Shown one piece after another: positions 22,801 through 35,600 of a stretch of 64,000 nt of DNA. Under the pieces are notes generated by a model. That model saw only the letters and a program-made list of their open reading frames with translations, was not told where the DNA came from and made no database searches. Source of the DNA: Gambelia wislizenii (taxonomy: Eukaryota > Chordata > Lepidosauria > Squamata > Crotaphytidae); the NCBI GenBank assembly GCA_030847615.1, contig JAUMIR010000003.1, forward strand, positions 62,791,001 to 62,855,000, in the 5' to 3' direction. Both the position numbers and the translations under genes were made by a program. The first letter of the stretch is position 1; every line of letters starts with the position of its first letter.

Positions 22801-25800
22801 GAAAAGGTTGTTTGTTCACTTTTTTGTCACCCTTACGTAGTGTTGAGGGCATGGCTTGCTTTTTGTCCTTTGTTTCAACGAGAATGTCATTGAGGGTTGC
22901 CTCCCCAAAGAGCTTGGCACCTTTAAAGGACGAGGAACAGAAAGCAGATCTGGTTTGGACATCTACTTGCCAATACTTCAGTCAGATGGAATGTCTTGCC
23001 AAGGTTGCTGCCTCTATTGATCTGGCAGTAAACGAGAGAGAATCCAAGGAGGTGCCCGTGATGAATTGGAATGCTCATTGGACCTGAGCCAGTGTCTTGT
23101 GTAAGGACCTAGTATCTATTTCTTCTGTCTTCAAGATCTCATTCAGCCAAAGAATCGAGGCCCTAGCGAAAAGGGAGGTGGCCACTGGGGCTCTAAGGCC
23201 AAGTGCCAAAGCCTCGTGCATCTTCTTCAGGGCCGAGTTGGCCCGCTTTTCGTCCGGATCCTTGAGAAGGGCTTCCCCTTCCCTGGGCGATAGAAAATTT
23301 GAGACCAGGGAGGCCACTGGTTTGTCTACCACCGGGAGCTTTAAGGAGTCCAGGACCCTGCTACCTGGGGCATAAGACTTCTGTGCAATCAGGGTGCTCC
23401 TCTTTCCCAGAGACAGCTTGTCCCACTCTTCGGCGATGAGTTGGTCAAAGGTGTCTGGAAAAGGGAGGACTTTGTTCTGGACTGATGGCGGCCTCAGGAC
23501 AGCTGCCATCTTTTTGCTTCTCTTTGGAGGAGCCTTCTCTGAGCTTACCGCCTGCTCATCCAGCAGGCTGAGCTCCAAGGAAGAGGCCACGTTGGACAGA
23601 AGATTCATGTAGGAATCCTCTTGGAAGGGGCGGTCAGAGGTCTGGCTCTGTAGTTTTGCTATCAGAGCATTCCCCTTCTTCTCTGTCCTCCTGTGGGTTT
23701 GGTTCCCCACCCCCCACGGAGGCCTGCATGCCTTCGACAACATGCAGTATCTGATCCTCCCCAGTGGAATCTTCCCCAGAATCCTCAGACAAGGGATAGG
23801 GGAAGAGTCTTTTCCCATGGAGTGTAGTCTGAGACGCCTGGAACTCATTTGGGGTGTGAGGACCCCCTGTGACCCATGGATGAGCTTGCCTGGGTTCCTT
23901 GTGTGACCTGCTGAGGTCTCCAGGCTCCCAGGGGCCCCTGCTGTCCATTCTGGAGTGGAAATCCTCTTGAGAGAACCTGGGTGTCGCTAGACCTTTGGGT
24001 CTGGGTATGTGGCTCACAAAGGCGGTGTAGAATACAGCCCTTGCCGGTGGCCCCGCGCATGCAAAAGGGCATGTCTTGGCTCGTGCTGGTGCTGGGCTGC
24101 TGTGACTGTGTGCCGCTGTGTGTCACATCCGATTGCACCTGCATGCTCTGGTTAATGGGGAGCGAGATGTGCCGCTCCTGTGTGCCACTGGGAGGAACTC
24201 CTGAGAAGGAACGCAGGTCCTGGTTGTATGTAACTGAGGCCTGCTGGGCCTGAGGAGTACCCTGGGGAGCATGCAGTGCCTGGCTGTCTTGTGCCACTGC
24301 TTGCTGTTGCTGCAGGGCGCTGGCTGTGCCCTGATGGGCCAGCTGGCCTTGTCCCATGGAGAGGGATGGTTGTTGCACATGGGTACTTGGGGACCCCAAG
24401 CTCCTGCCTGGGAGAAGGGCCGAGGAAAGCAGCTGCAGGGCCACCATGATGTCATTGTCTGGCTAGCTGTGGCATTGTTGAGGGCCCTTGCGTCAGTCCC
24501 GGACTCCCCTGGACCCTGGATGTCACTGCCCCCGCCGTTCCGTGGTTGGATGGGGTATGAGGGAAGATGAGGTGGGCCAAAATGTCCTCCGGGAGGGAGA
24601 AGTCCCTCCGGATTAGAGCCGGCGAGGGAGGGGGGAAGGGTGAGACCGGAGCCGCGTTGGGGCTCGGAAGCGAGTCCGAGTCCCCTTACCTCCCCCATCT
24701 GGCCCATTGAGAATGTTGCCTCCATAAGCTTGTCTGCATCCTGGGTTGGGCCAGCCCGTCAGTTCATTCCGGTGCAGCCTCCTCCTCCCCTGCAGCCTCG
24801 CACCACGGTCTCTGTTGATCTGGAGATGCAGAGGACTCAGCAGCTGCCGATCTGCTCATCCTGGTCCTTGCCGCCTGTGGCTCGCTCTCAGAGTGGCCTT
24901 GGTTTGGCTTTCCAGCCTCTTCCCTGCCGGTGCGGCCCCACTCGCTTGCATAGGCTCTGGAAGCGCCTGGCTGGTTGGCACCGCTCAAGTCCCGCGGCTC
25001 GCTCGCTGAGCGGCCTGGGGCTCTCTTAGACGAGGCCTTCCCGGGTTTCCTAGCAGGAGTCTTCCTGGAGGACTCCTTCTTGCCGCTGCCGTTCGCCATT
25101 TAAAGAGGGAGAGGAAGAAAAAAGAGGGGCAAAGGATTAAGAAAAGGTGGGGTTTTTTTAAGGCTGGTTGGAAGAGCAGGGAGAAACGGGGAGGGAAGAA
25201 AAGAAAAAAGGCAAGTGAATCCAATAGAGAAAGTGGAGCGAAGTTGGAGGAGATGAGCTGCTTCTAGCCTGGGGAAAGCAGGAAGTAGAACTGGCTTGGC
25301 CTTGTGGCTGCTCTCAGGAGGAGAACAAAGAAATTTGAATTTCAAAAGCGAAGATATAACTTCCTGCTTTTGTCTGGGCAGTAGCAGACCATCCCAATCA
25401 ACTACTGATTTATGTTTGCTCCACCTCTCTGAGAAACAAGAGACCTATGCGTCTGATTCAGTACAAGACAACTTATGTCTGTTAAGACTGCAAGGAAAGG
25501 CAGGACAGGCAGAGGGAGCAAAATCCAGGCATCTCCTCTAGCTTTAAATATAGTTAGAATGTCTTAATACTGATACAACAGTCTCATTGCTTAGGGAGTC
25601 CACCCCACTCCCCAGAATTCACACAAAGATGCCAAAGAGGATTTTTCTATAGCACACTGCTTTAGAATAACAGTCTCAACAGTCTTTGACAATGCTGAGT
25701 TTTATTTATTTATTTATTTATTTATTTATACTCCGCTCTTCAGCCAGAACGCTATCAGAGTGGCTTACAGATTGTTTTAAGCAATAACAATTTACACATC

Positions 25801-28800
25801 TCTCCGCATTAAGCAGTTTCCAATGTGTGTTAGCTAATTGCCCCCACAAGCTGGGTACTCATTTTACCGACCTACAAAAGGATGGAAGGCTGAGTGAACC
25901 TTGGAGCCCGCTGGAATCGAACTTGCAACGTGGTGACTTGCAGTACTGGCATTTAACCACTGCGCCACAAGGGCTCCTAATTACCCAGTACTGGCAATTA
26001 CCCAAAAAGAAACAACCCAGGGAGAAACCACAGTTCAGTGGTAGAACTCCTACTTTATTGCAGGTTTGAGCTAGACATTTGGAATTAAAACTGCATTGGA
26101 ACAACAGGTCTAGGCAAGATCCCTACTTGAGACTGTGGAGTGCTGACACCAATCAGAATATACAATAGTATGATAAATGCAACACCAGCATGTGTTAATT
26201 TGACTTAATAGAAGGCTTCACATTCATATGCTAAGAGACAATGCTGAAGATTAAATAGGATGTGAATCCACTCCACCTCCATTCAAGGCCCAAAATACCA
26301 AAAATATCATGTACCACAAGGCTCAGAGTCCACCACAGGTTGATCTAACTTCTTTGGAATGTTTCACATGCTGATGTTCACAACTAGAGAAAGGTGTTAG
26401 TGCATTTCATTAAACTATTTTTGAAGTTAACTGTGTAGCAAAAAGCTTTTATATCACTTGAAACTGAATTTGCACACTGCTGTCATACTAAATGGTCAGC
26501 TAAAAATGACTACCTGGTTTGCTGTGTTATTAACAACAGTGTTACCAATTACCTCAATGCATTATACACGTTTAAAGGCAACATACACCCTCACGATCAT
26601 GATGGGGACTAGAGAAATTCCATATCCAGTTCCAGGCCCACCAAGCTATCCAAAGTCAATCATGCTTCAAGGACTCCCTTGGTTCACTAAAAATCTACAA
26701 ATGCACACTCCTTTTTAAAAAGCCAAGCTATTCCTGAGACAACATAGTTTAAATCTGTCTTGCCACTCTCAGTGCCCTCCAGATGTTGTTGAGCTACAAC
26801 TCACATCACCATTAGGTGGCATGACTATTGGAGAGTACCAGGGAAAGAAGAGGAGGATGCCTTAAAGCAGGGATAGGAAGCATGTGGCTCTACAGATTTT
26901 GGACTACCCCTCTTACTAGCTCCTGCCACTGGCTAGAGTGGCTCAGGGCTCATGGGAAGAGCAACCCAGTAACATCTGCAGCACCTCTGCTACCCCACTG
27001 TTACTGTAGAGACACAGAAAAATAAGATATCCAGAGGTGATCCAGGCAAGAATCTTGCCATTGACTGAAGCATGAGCCTTCCATCAGAAAGTAAAGGGAA
27101 GACAAGGATACATCCTGGTAAACAACAATTAGTGTAAATTTGTAATCTTCTACCTAACTCTTCAACTTTTAGCCTTCAATGTCCATTGTGGGAACTAGCC
27201 TAGCTACAGACCTAATAGCACAACATCTGGCCAGATTTTGGACTTTTTGTTTCTTTCCTTATTCTCTAATTTTTTGGACTACCTAGTCTGATGAAGAAGT
27301 CTGGAGAAATTAAAAGCATGCGCACTTCTGTAACACCTTCACAAAAGTACTACCGTATTCTGTTTATTTGTTTTAACTCAAGGACCATATAAGTACCCCA
27401 TTTTCCTTTAAGAAGATAAGCATTTGTGGACAAGACCAAGGGGATGGAGCCCCTTCTCTAGGTTGGTCCACAGTTCCAATCCTTGGATTCCTATCACTCA
27501 CCTTGCTCTTTTACTCTTAATATCCCTCACTGTATCTGGTATTAGTCTCCAAGGTAACCAATATACTGAATAAGTGGAGGTGCTTAGTATTCGATTCACA
27601 CTGGTAAGACATGGCTGATCCACCTCATTGGTTCATAAATGAAAATATATCCAGACAGAAATGTAGAAAATAAAGACAGTAAACATTTATTGTGTAACAA
27701 AAACCTAGCATTATGCCAGCTCTGTATACTGTGTACACAATAGAGTCTAACACTTTAGTTACAACAAAATACAACAAAAGTCCCTCTGGAATTTCTTCCA
27801 CATTCTTAAGCATTTATCAAATCAAAGTCCCTACTGTGATCTCATTCATTCCTGGCCCTGACGATTTCTCTGTTCCTGACAGGCTCCATCTGTCAGTTTA
27901 ACAGACAATCCTGTGGTTTTATATTTTCCCCCCACAGCCTCCCACAGCATTCCAAAGGTTATGACTGGCTGGCTTTACTCAGGCCATGTAGCCTAATACC
28001 TTAAGCCTTCTTCACCACCATCTAGCCCAGCAATCTGTTCTCAGAGTGCCCCACTAGATGCCTGTGAGAAGTACACACAAAGGGAACATGAGAGGACAGA
28101 GCAGCTGCTGCTCAGTGGCCTTTTAGCACTGACTTAATATACAGGCATCATGTTTAGTAACTGTGCACATAACCCACCCTTTGCAATAGCTGAAAACTCT
28201 TGGCTCTTTTATATGCTTCAAATGGATTATTGGTCCTGATACTTCTGTGTGTTTTTGTTCTATGTCTTTTGATACGCTTTTATTTATTTTTAGCTGACTG
28301 CATTGTCATTATTCACTTTTGAAATTTTCTTCGTTGTGTTTATTGAGAGACTGGGCAGCTGCTCTGAGTCTTAGATATGGACAAAAGTATTTTAATAAAA
28401 CACTATATCACAATATCTGATTAAAAGCTTCTAAAGTGCTAACAAAACCTCTCTCTCTGGCTTTTCTTCGCAAACGAAAATTCAGGAAGGACTCAGCTCG
28501 CACTTTCTAAAAGCGCGCTGATGACTAAAAAGGCCAATCTGAGATACACAAGTCCGATTGTGGAAAGCACAGCAGAAGATCTCCTTGGGTGATGTTTCTG
28601 GGTTGTGATTCTTTCTGCGTTGTCGTTTCTCTTCAAGACTTGTTTGGCGTGAGTTCTCAAATAAGGCTGCAGCATTGTGGATAGTGCGTCTCCATGTCTC
28701 CCGATGTGAGGCCAGGGTGGACCATTGTTGGTGATCAATTTGGCTGAGATGTTGTTTCAGGGAGTCCTTGTATCGCTTTTTTGGAGCGCCCCTCTTACGC

Positions 28801-31800
28801 TGACCCCCGGTGAGTTTACCATAGAGTACTATTTTTGGGAGGCAATGGTCCTCCATCCTAGAAACGTGCCCTGCCCAGTGCAGCTGTGTTCTCAATATCA
28901 TGGCCTCAATGCTGGTGATCCCTGCTTGCTCAGGGACAGCAACATTTGTCACATAGTCAGTCCAGTGTATATTTAGGATTGTCCGTATGAAAACTTAACA
29001 CATTTTAGAACTCCCTGGTCATAGCTACTAATAATGGCCACAGCAGTAAGAGTGACTTAAACAGGGCTGGGGAAGACAACCAGAGCAACCGAACAGCTTT
29101 CTGGAAGACAGATGCCTTGGCCTGGTGTCTAACAGCCAAAAAAAAGAGGGAAAAGTAAACTTCATAGAGGAGTTCCACAGCTTTGGTCACTCATAAAGAA
29201 AACTTGGTTCAGTGCTGCCACTCAACATAGTTCTGGTAAGAGAGATATGAGAAGCATTACCTCAAAGTATGGGTAGGTTCACATAGGAGCACACATTCCT
29301 TATACCCTAAGTTCAGAATATTAAATAAATAAATGCCATCACATTTTACTGTGATTAATGCAAACCAGTACGTTTTTCCTTGCTGAAGAGAAAGAAAGAA
29401 ATAGGAATACACCAGTCCCTTCTGTCTACACTCCAGTATAAAGCTGTGCCCTGGCCAGAAATGCAACATACTCCCCCCACCTCTGATCACATCCCTAGTT
29501 CTCACCTTTTCCTCTGCAAGTTGCAGAAGCTGTTTCTTTGCCTTCTCAACATCTTGGGCTGGTCCCCTGATGGTAACAGTATCACTACCTGAGCCTTCTG
29601 TGGGGAAGTGGATATGAACTCCTCCACATTCCTCCATGATTGAGCGGATGAAACGACCTTTGGTACCAATGAGTGAGTTGTGTAATTTGGAAGGAATGGA
29701 GACCTCCACCTCTGCAATGTTAGCCTGGGGATGGGGCATGAAAGAGAGAAGACAAATGTGAAAGCTTTCCTCATCATTTCCCTCATATAGAAAAAGAGCA
29801 GAAAGATACAAAAAGGTCCTCTCCCCATCAATGACCTCAGGTAGTTCCCCATCTGGTTTTATTCAAAGTTCAGAGTGATGGGGATTGGGAGGAATCTGGG
29901 ACGTATCCCAAGAAGCAGCTGGATGTGTCAATTGATGGCAGTTGCTTTTTGCATTAAGGTATATTAACCTCATGGAAGCTTAACTCCTATATGCTTCAAG
30001 GCACAGTTCTAGCGGGCTTTCCTTGTTACAGTATTCAGAGATACAATCTAGTTATAAGTTTGATAGGAAGAGAACAGACTATGTTGCAAAACTGTGCCCT
30101 TTCACTTCCGTAGATGTTTACTGGAAGTCCCTAATTCACTGTAATTCACACAAAATGACCTGCTTTGTGTTTTTCTGATGTTTATGTGAAAGAGGTGGAA
30201 AGGGGGAACGAAAGAGGAAAAATACAATAGTTCAGTTAAATCACCTTAACCACATCTGGTTGCTCATACCCAAACTTTACATGAATTTTTCACAAAATTT
30301 GGTTGGTTGCACAGAGATGCGCCCATTTTGTACATTGCCAATCATGTAACAACTAAGAATGGCAGGGCTATTCCTTTTGTTTGAGAAGCTTTTACCTAGT
30401 AAAAAGATTTCCTATAAAACAGAAGGGAAAAGCAGACTATGACTTAAGTTGCAAAAGCACATTACATATACATTGCCATTTTCAGCATGGGGGAACGACT
30501 TCAGTGTTCATTTTGCATACAGGATTTATCTTTATTTATTTAATTTACTTAACAAACCTAATTGCTTTACAATCAGATAGCAAGTGTTGCCACAGTAGAG
30601 AATGTTTAGCTATTTTTAAAAATCATAGCACATGCTGTGTTAATAAAACAAAAACTCCTCAGAGAAAGCTTCCAGAGAATATAAAAGCAACAGTGATTCA
30701 AGGACATTAAATGCATCTCTATACCAATAACTGACAAACACATGGCAGAAAGCTCTCACCCTACACTTCTCCTGCAAATAAATAAGTGGTCTCCGGGCAT
30801 GTACTCTCTAACTAGGAATTCCTTATCTGAGTGCAAGCTGAGCATCTTCCCAATGTAGAGTATAATCCTTTGATGATGTGGCAACTGTTAACTATGACTA
30901 AGCAAGTGCTGATGACTGTCTTAATTGTGTGCTGTAGTGGGAATGAAGGGCATTTCTAAGATGCATATTAGTATGCATACATTTTTGGTATCTGGATGGC
31001 AGTTCACTGGGGAGCTTTGGGAAAGAAAGCCCCCCCCCCCAAAAAAAAAATTGCCTTGGAAGTTGCAATTCCTGGCTGTGGGCACTGATATAAGACATCT
31101 GGAGGGAGTCTACTTTAAATAAATTTAAAGAACCTGCATGATCAGAAATGCATCCAGTTATACTGGACTCTAGTGGAGATACTGTAAGCAGTGGTTCTCA
31201 AACGTTTGTTCTCCAGATGCTTTGACTGTCAGTGCTCAAAAGCGTCAGATAGCATGTCCCATGGTAAGGAATTCTGGGAAGCTGAAGTCCAAAACATCTG
31301 GAGGACCAAAGATTTGAGAGCCACCACCTTAATGCACTCAGAAAAACTGTTTCTCTCACCAATTCTTTTTGGATGGAGAGGATGCGGTTGCGAGCAGCTT
31401 CACAGTTGGCTCTTTTCCCTGTGATGACAATCATCTCTGAATTACTGTTCTCTGCAGGAAGATCAATCTTTGTGTTGCATTCTTCACGGATCTACAGTGA
31501 AAATGAAAAATATTAGAAATGGCAGCTCTTGGCTGCAAAAAAGAAGCTCAGTTTAAAACTGAAGGTGACAGGAATAATTAGGAGCAATGAAAAAACAGGT
31601 CCTTTCGTACCATACAGTTATAGCAAGATGATTCCACTTCAACTGTCATGGCTTCTTCCTATGGAATCCTAGGCTTTGTAGTTTGGCAAGGCCCTCGAGC
31701 TCTCTGCTGGGTCACCTATCGCCACCACTTATGACTCCTTGAACGCTTTCATCAGCGCTGTATACGCACAATCCTAAATATACACTGGACTGACTATGTG

Positions 31801-32635
31801 ACGAATGTTGCTGTCCCTGAGCAAGCAGGGATCACCAGCATTGAGGCCATGATATTGAGAACATAGCTGCGCTGGGCAGGGCACGTTTCTAGGATGGAGG
31901 ACCATTGCCTCCCAAAAATAGTACTCTACGGTGAACTCACCATGGGTCAGTGTAATAGGGGCGCTCCAAAAAAGCGGTACAAGGACTCCCTGAAACAACA
32001 TCTCAGGCTCAGCCAAATTGATCACCAACAATGGTCCGCCCTGGCCTCACATTGGGAAGCATGGAGACGCACTATCCACAATGCTGCAGCCTTATTTGAG
32101 AACTCACGCCAAATAAGTCTTGAAGAGAAATGACAACGCAGAGAGAATCACAACCTGGAAACATCACCCAAGGAGACCTTCTGCTGTGCTTTCTGCAACC
32201 AGACTTGTTTATCTCGGATTGGCCTTTTTAGTCATCAGTGCGCTTGCAGAAAGCGCGGGATGAGTCCTTCCTGAATCTTCATTTGCGAAGAAAAGCCAGA
32301 GAGCTCTGTTGGAGAATTTGAAATACTCCTACCTAAGCTACAAATCCCAGGATTCTACAGAATGGAACCATGGCAGTTAACGTGGAATAATAGTGCTATA
32401 ATTGTGTAGTACAATACAGCCCAGACCTAAGAACCACCAAGAAAGGCTCACCTTTTTAATATTTGCACCTCCTTTGCCAATGATGTTCTTGTGGAATTGT
32501 TTGAAAATGGGAACAGAAATAGAATAGCTGTTTTCAACCTTATAAGAAAGAAAGAATGGAGTAAGTAAATAGCAAATGCAAAGAGCTATGTCATTTCCCC
32601 TGCAATCATATCACATGACTTCACTTGTGTTTTAC

Positions 32636-32666
<31 letters not shown>

Positions 32667-35600
32667 CCTCCCTCCCTCCCACAAAACTTGCACAAACAGT
32701 GGGGAATCGATAGCCCTTTGGATGCTGACAGACTACAATTTGCGCAGTGCACAGCCATTAGCCATGCTGGCTGTCAGTAAGGGGAGCTGGGCTTCAGCCA
32801 CATCTGAAGGGCTAGAGCTTCCACACTGCAGCTCTCTACAGTATCAACTGTATACCATTTGGTTAGACAGCACAAACCAGAGGAACATAAGCAATCAGGA
32901 GCAAGGAAAGATTGGACTGTTTAGAATTTTTTTTCAGTTTAGGAGCTGTATTTCCAATTTCTATGTATGGCTGTGAAAGCTGGACAGTAAAGAAAACTGA
33001 TAGGAAGAAAATCGACTCATTTAAAGCATTATTGTCTTTTCTAGTGAGTCATGCCTTCTCATGGCCAAAGTACAACAGTCTCAGTTTAGTTATCTAGGCT
33101 TCTAAGGAGAGTTGCCATAAATTGGCAACAAACAACCAGGGAAGGGGAGGAATTTCAAACCTTATGGTATGAACAAAATTGACAGTTTTCCCCCTCTCTA
33201 CTTTTTTACCAGTAGATTCATGGCCAACAAAAAAAGTTATTTACAAAAATTGAAAATTAATATATGTAATATGCCACTAGTGCAAGGGGAGGACACAAAA
33301 CCTCTAGGGCGTGGATGGTGAAAAAACAAACCATGCAGTACAAAATACATTTTAGTATCTCAGCAGACCACAAAATGGCAATAACATCTATTGGTGAATT
33401 TGGCGAAGGGAGCCTTGATCATGCATCTTGCCCATGCTGCATGCCAGTTCTAATTGACACGGTTTGCCACCGCTAGATGGCTTTAAAATACTGCATCTTT
33501 CAAAATGCCCCAGCCAGATGGCCATGCTAAAAAAACCCTTTTCAAGTTCTGTATTAGACACATTTATGAATTACAGATTTATCAGTGGCTTTTAACCATG
33601 AAATCTAAATGCAGCCTTCACATTTGAAGGCAGAATACCAGTTGCTAGGTAGAGGAGCTAGAGCAGGAGAGGGGTAGCACTTTCAGTTCTGTTTCCAAGC
33701 TTCCTGCTTAAGGAGAACAGAATGCTAGATCAGAAGTACCTTTTTTCTGACCATACAGGACTCTTGGTACATTCTCAACCAACTTAGAGAGATTCCGATT
33801 AAGTGTGTTTAGCTATAACAAAGCTCTTGCACAGCTTACTCTGGCAAACCACACTGTTGTTACATCCTACTTTGCAGAATGTTCTGTCACTATATGGAGT
33901 TGGGATCCCTTTCCCACAGAAGTCGTCTCTGACAATAGGTATGATTTGGGAGTCCCAAGTGGCAAAAGAATGAGTAAGAACAAGGTATCTTGAGGCTCAG
34001 TCTGAGCCAGTTCAATTTCAAAAGCAGAGCTAAGAATTCCGACCATAGAAATGAAAACAGATCAAGAAAGACCAAAAAACACACAATAATAAATGATGTA
34101 AGATGAAGAAAAAACATGGAGAACGGCCAAAAGCAGAATAAAAAAAATGAGGGAAAAGAAAGCTAGTCATATTAAGGTCAATTAACTACTTGGATATGTT
34201 TCAAGTCAGGGAGTTCACCATTTGCAGTCTTTGAATCAACACTAGATATGGTTTTGAGGACTAATTACAGCTTGGATGGGTTGTTGTAAAACAGAAAAAG
34301 AAATCCTAACTTGTAGTAACATTACTAGGCATGTTAAACAGCTGAGCAGATTATCTCTATTCCTTTATGTGCACAAATTTCTTAGGTAAGGTTATCCACA
34401 ATCCTAATTTAATTAAAGAACCGCTGAAGAGTGAAAACCAAAGACTTAAAAATGGTCTCCTACCAGATCTGCCACCATCTTCTGCATGTACTTGGTGCAT
34501 TTTTCCACTTCGTTTTTGGGTCCTCTAAGCTGAACAATGTCACTCTTTTGTGATGGATCTGGGAAATTGATAATAACCTGCAAGAAATATTTAAACAAGA
34601 GCAAGGTTATACAAGTTACTGAGTTCCAGCTGGCTGTTTCCACACTGTGGAATCTACAAGACCCTATATCTGTCATTGAGACAGGGCACTCTGATTATTT
34701 TGTTTAAGGTAAGTGAGTATTATTAAGTATTAATAATGGGAAGTGGACAGGAGAAAAGGAGAAAGCCTAAAATCCCTAGCCTAGCATCTGTCTGAAAATA
34801 GGACATCCAAAATACCAGCACCAGAGTGTGTTTCAGCCTAGCCTATGACAGAGATGTGTTGTAAATATATGTGAGCCATTTGTGACCTACTAGGAAATCT
34901 ACTAGGATGCCAAAAGTTAAGAGCATAAACATTAAGAAATGTAACACTTGAGTTTAAGAAAATGTCTTTTTTTTTTACCTCTGGAAATTTATCCCGGGTA
35001 TCCCGAATCCGTTCACCCTTCTGCCCAATGATAGTTCTATGAAATTTCTGGTCAATGATTAGGTCCTTAGTGCGTTCATTTTCCTGGGGGGGAGGAAAAA
35101 AAGTCCCAGTGTATACTACAGGCTTAAAATAATGCTTTCCTCTACTCAATCACACATTGTAGCTGTTAGTGATTTACCAAGTAGTCAAACTACAGTGTTT
35201 GACAATGCATAAGTCTCCTCACATACATCTAACATCCAGGTACAGAAAGAAGGAATTAGCTTCCTTGCTTGCATGTACTCTGTGTGTGGGTATTTATATA
35301 TACAGTTATCCCTTCATATTTGCTGGGGTTTGGTTATATAATAATAAAATTTTATTTCTATCCCACCTCTCTGCAACGCAATCGGGGCGGCTTACAATAT
35401 AAAAACTCCATAGTCCCAGTACCCTAGCCCACCCCCCTTAAAATAATCTTAAATTATAAAATATTAAAAACATACAGTAAATTAAAAATATATAGATTAG
35501 AAAAAGATTAAAACATACAATAGTTTTTTTAAAAATCTGATTACAGCTCAGGGAGGACAGCCGAGTCTTGGGCCGGGATAGTTATTCAGGAAAGGCCTGC

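Larger units (their letters stand above)
20160..25440 (-). mobile_element. DIRS-like tyrosine-recombinase retrotransposon (copy B) in HDLBP intron 15
   Basis: On the - strand: gag-like frames (25099-22620), RT (22560-21781), tyrosine recombinase (21738 to about 20590). The right end (25285-25435) is inverse-complementary to the left end (20205-20335 and 20475-20520; shared 'aaatttctttgttctcctcc', 'gattgggatggtctgctact'). The left end also has inverted arms at 20160-20208 and 20417-20464 ('tctccagaatgcacattca'). This inverted-repeat architecture without LTRs, with RT upstream of YR, places it in DIRS. RNase H is missing. It has the same orientation as HDLBP. Confidence 0.88.

Noticed and set aside
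25900..25979. Possible tRNA gene (A and B box-like motifs)
   Set aside because: No complete cloverleaf; it is the head of a SINE. The same holds for 3186-3270 and 53880-53955.
28482..28952. 156-codon open frame resembling a hypothetical protein
   Set aside because: C-terminus of a LINE-encoded RT protein; a second broken copy lies at 31.7-32.3 kb and both are intronic to HDLBP.
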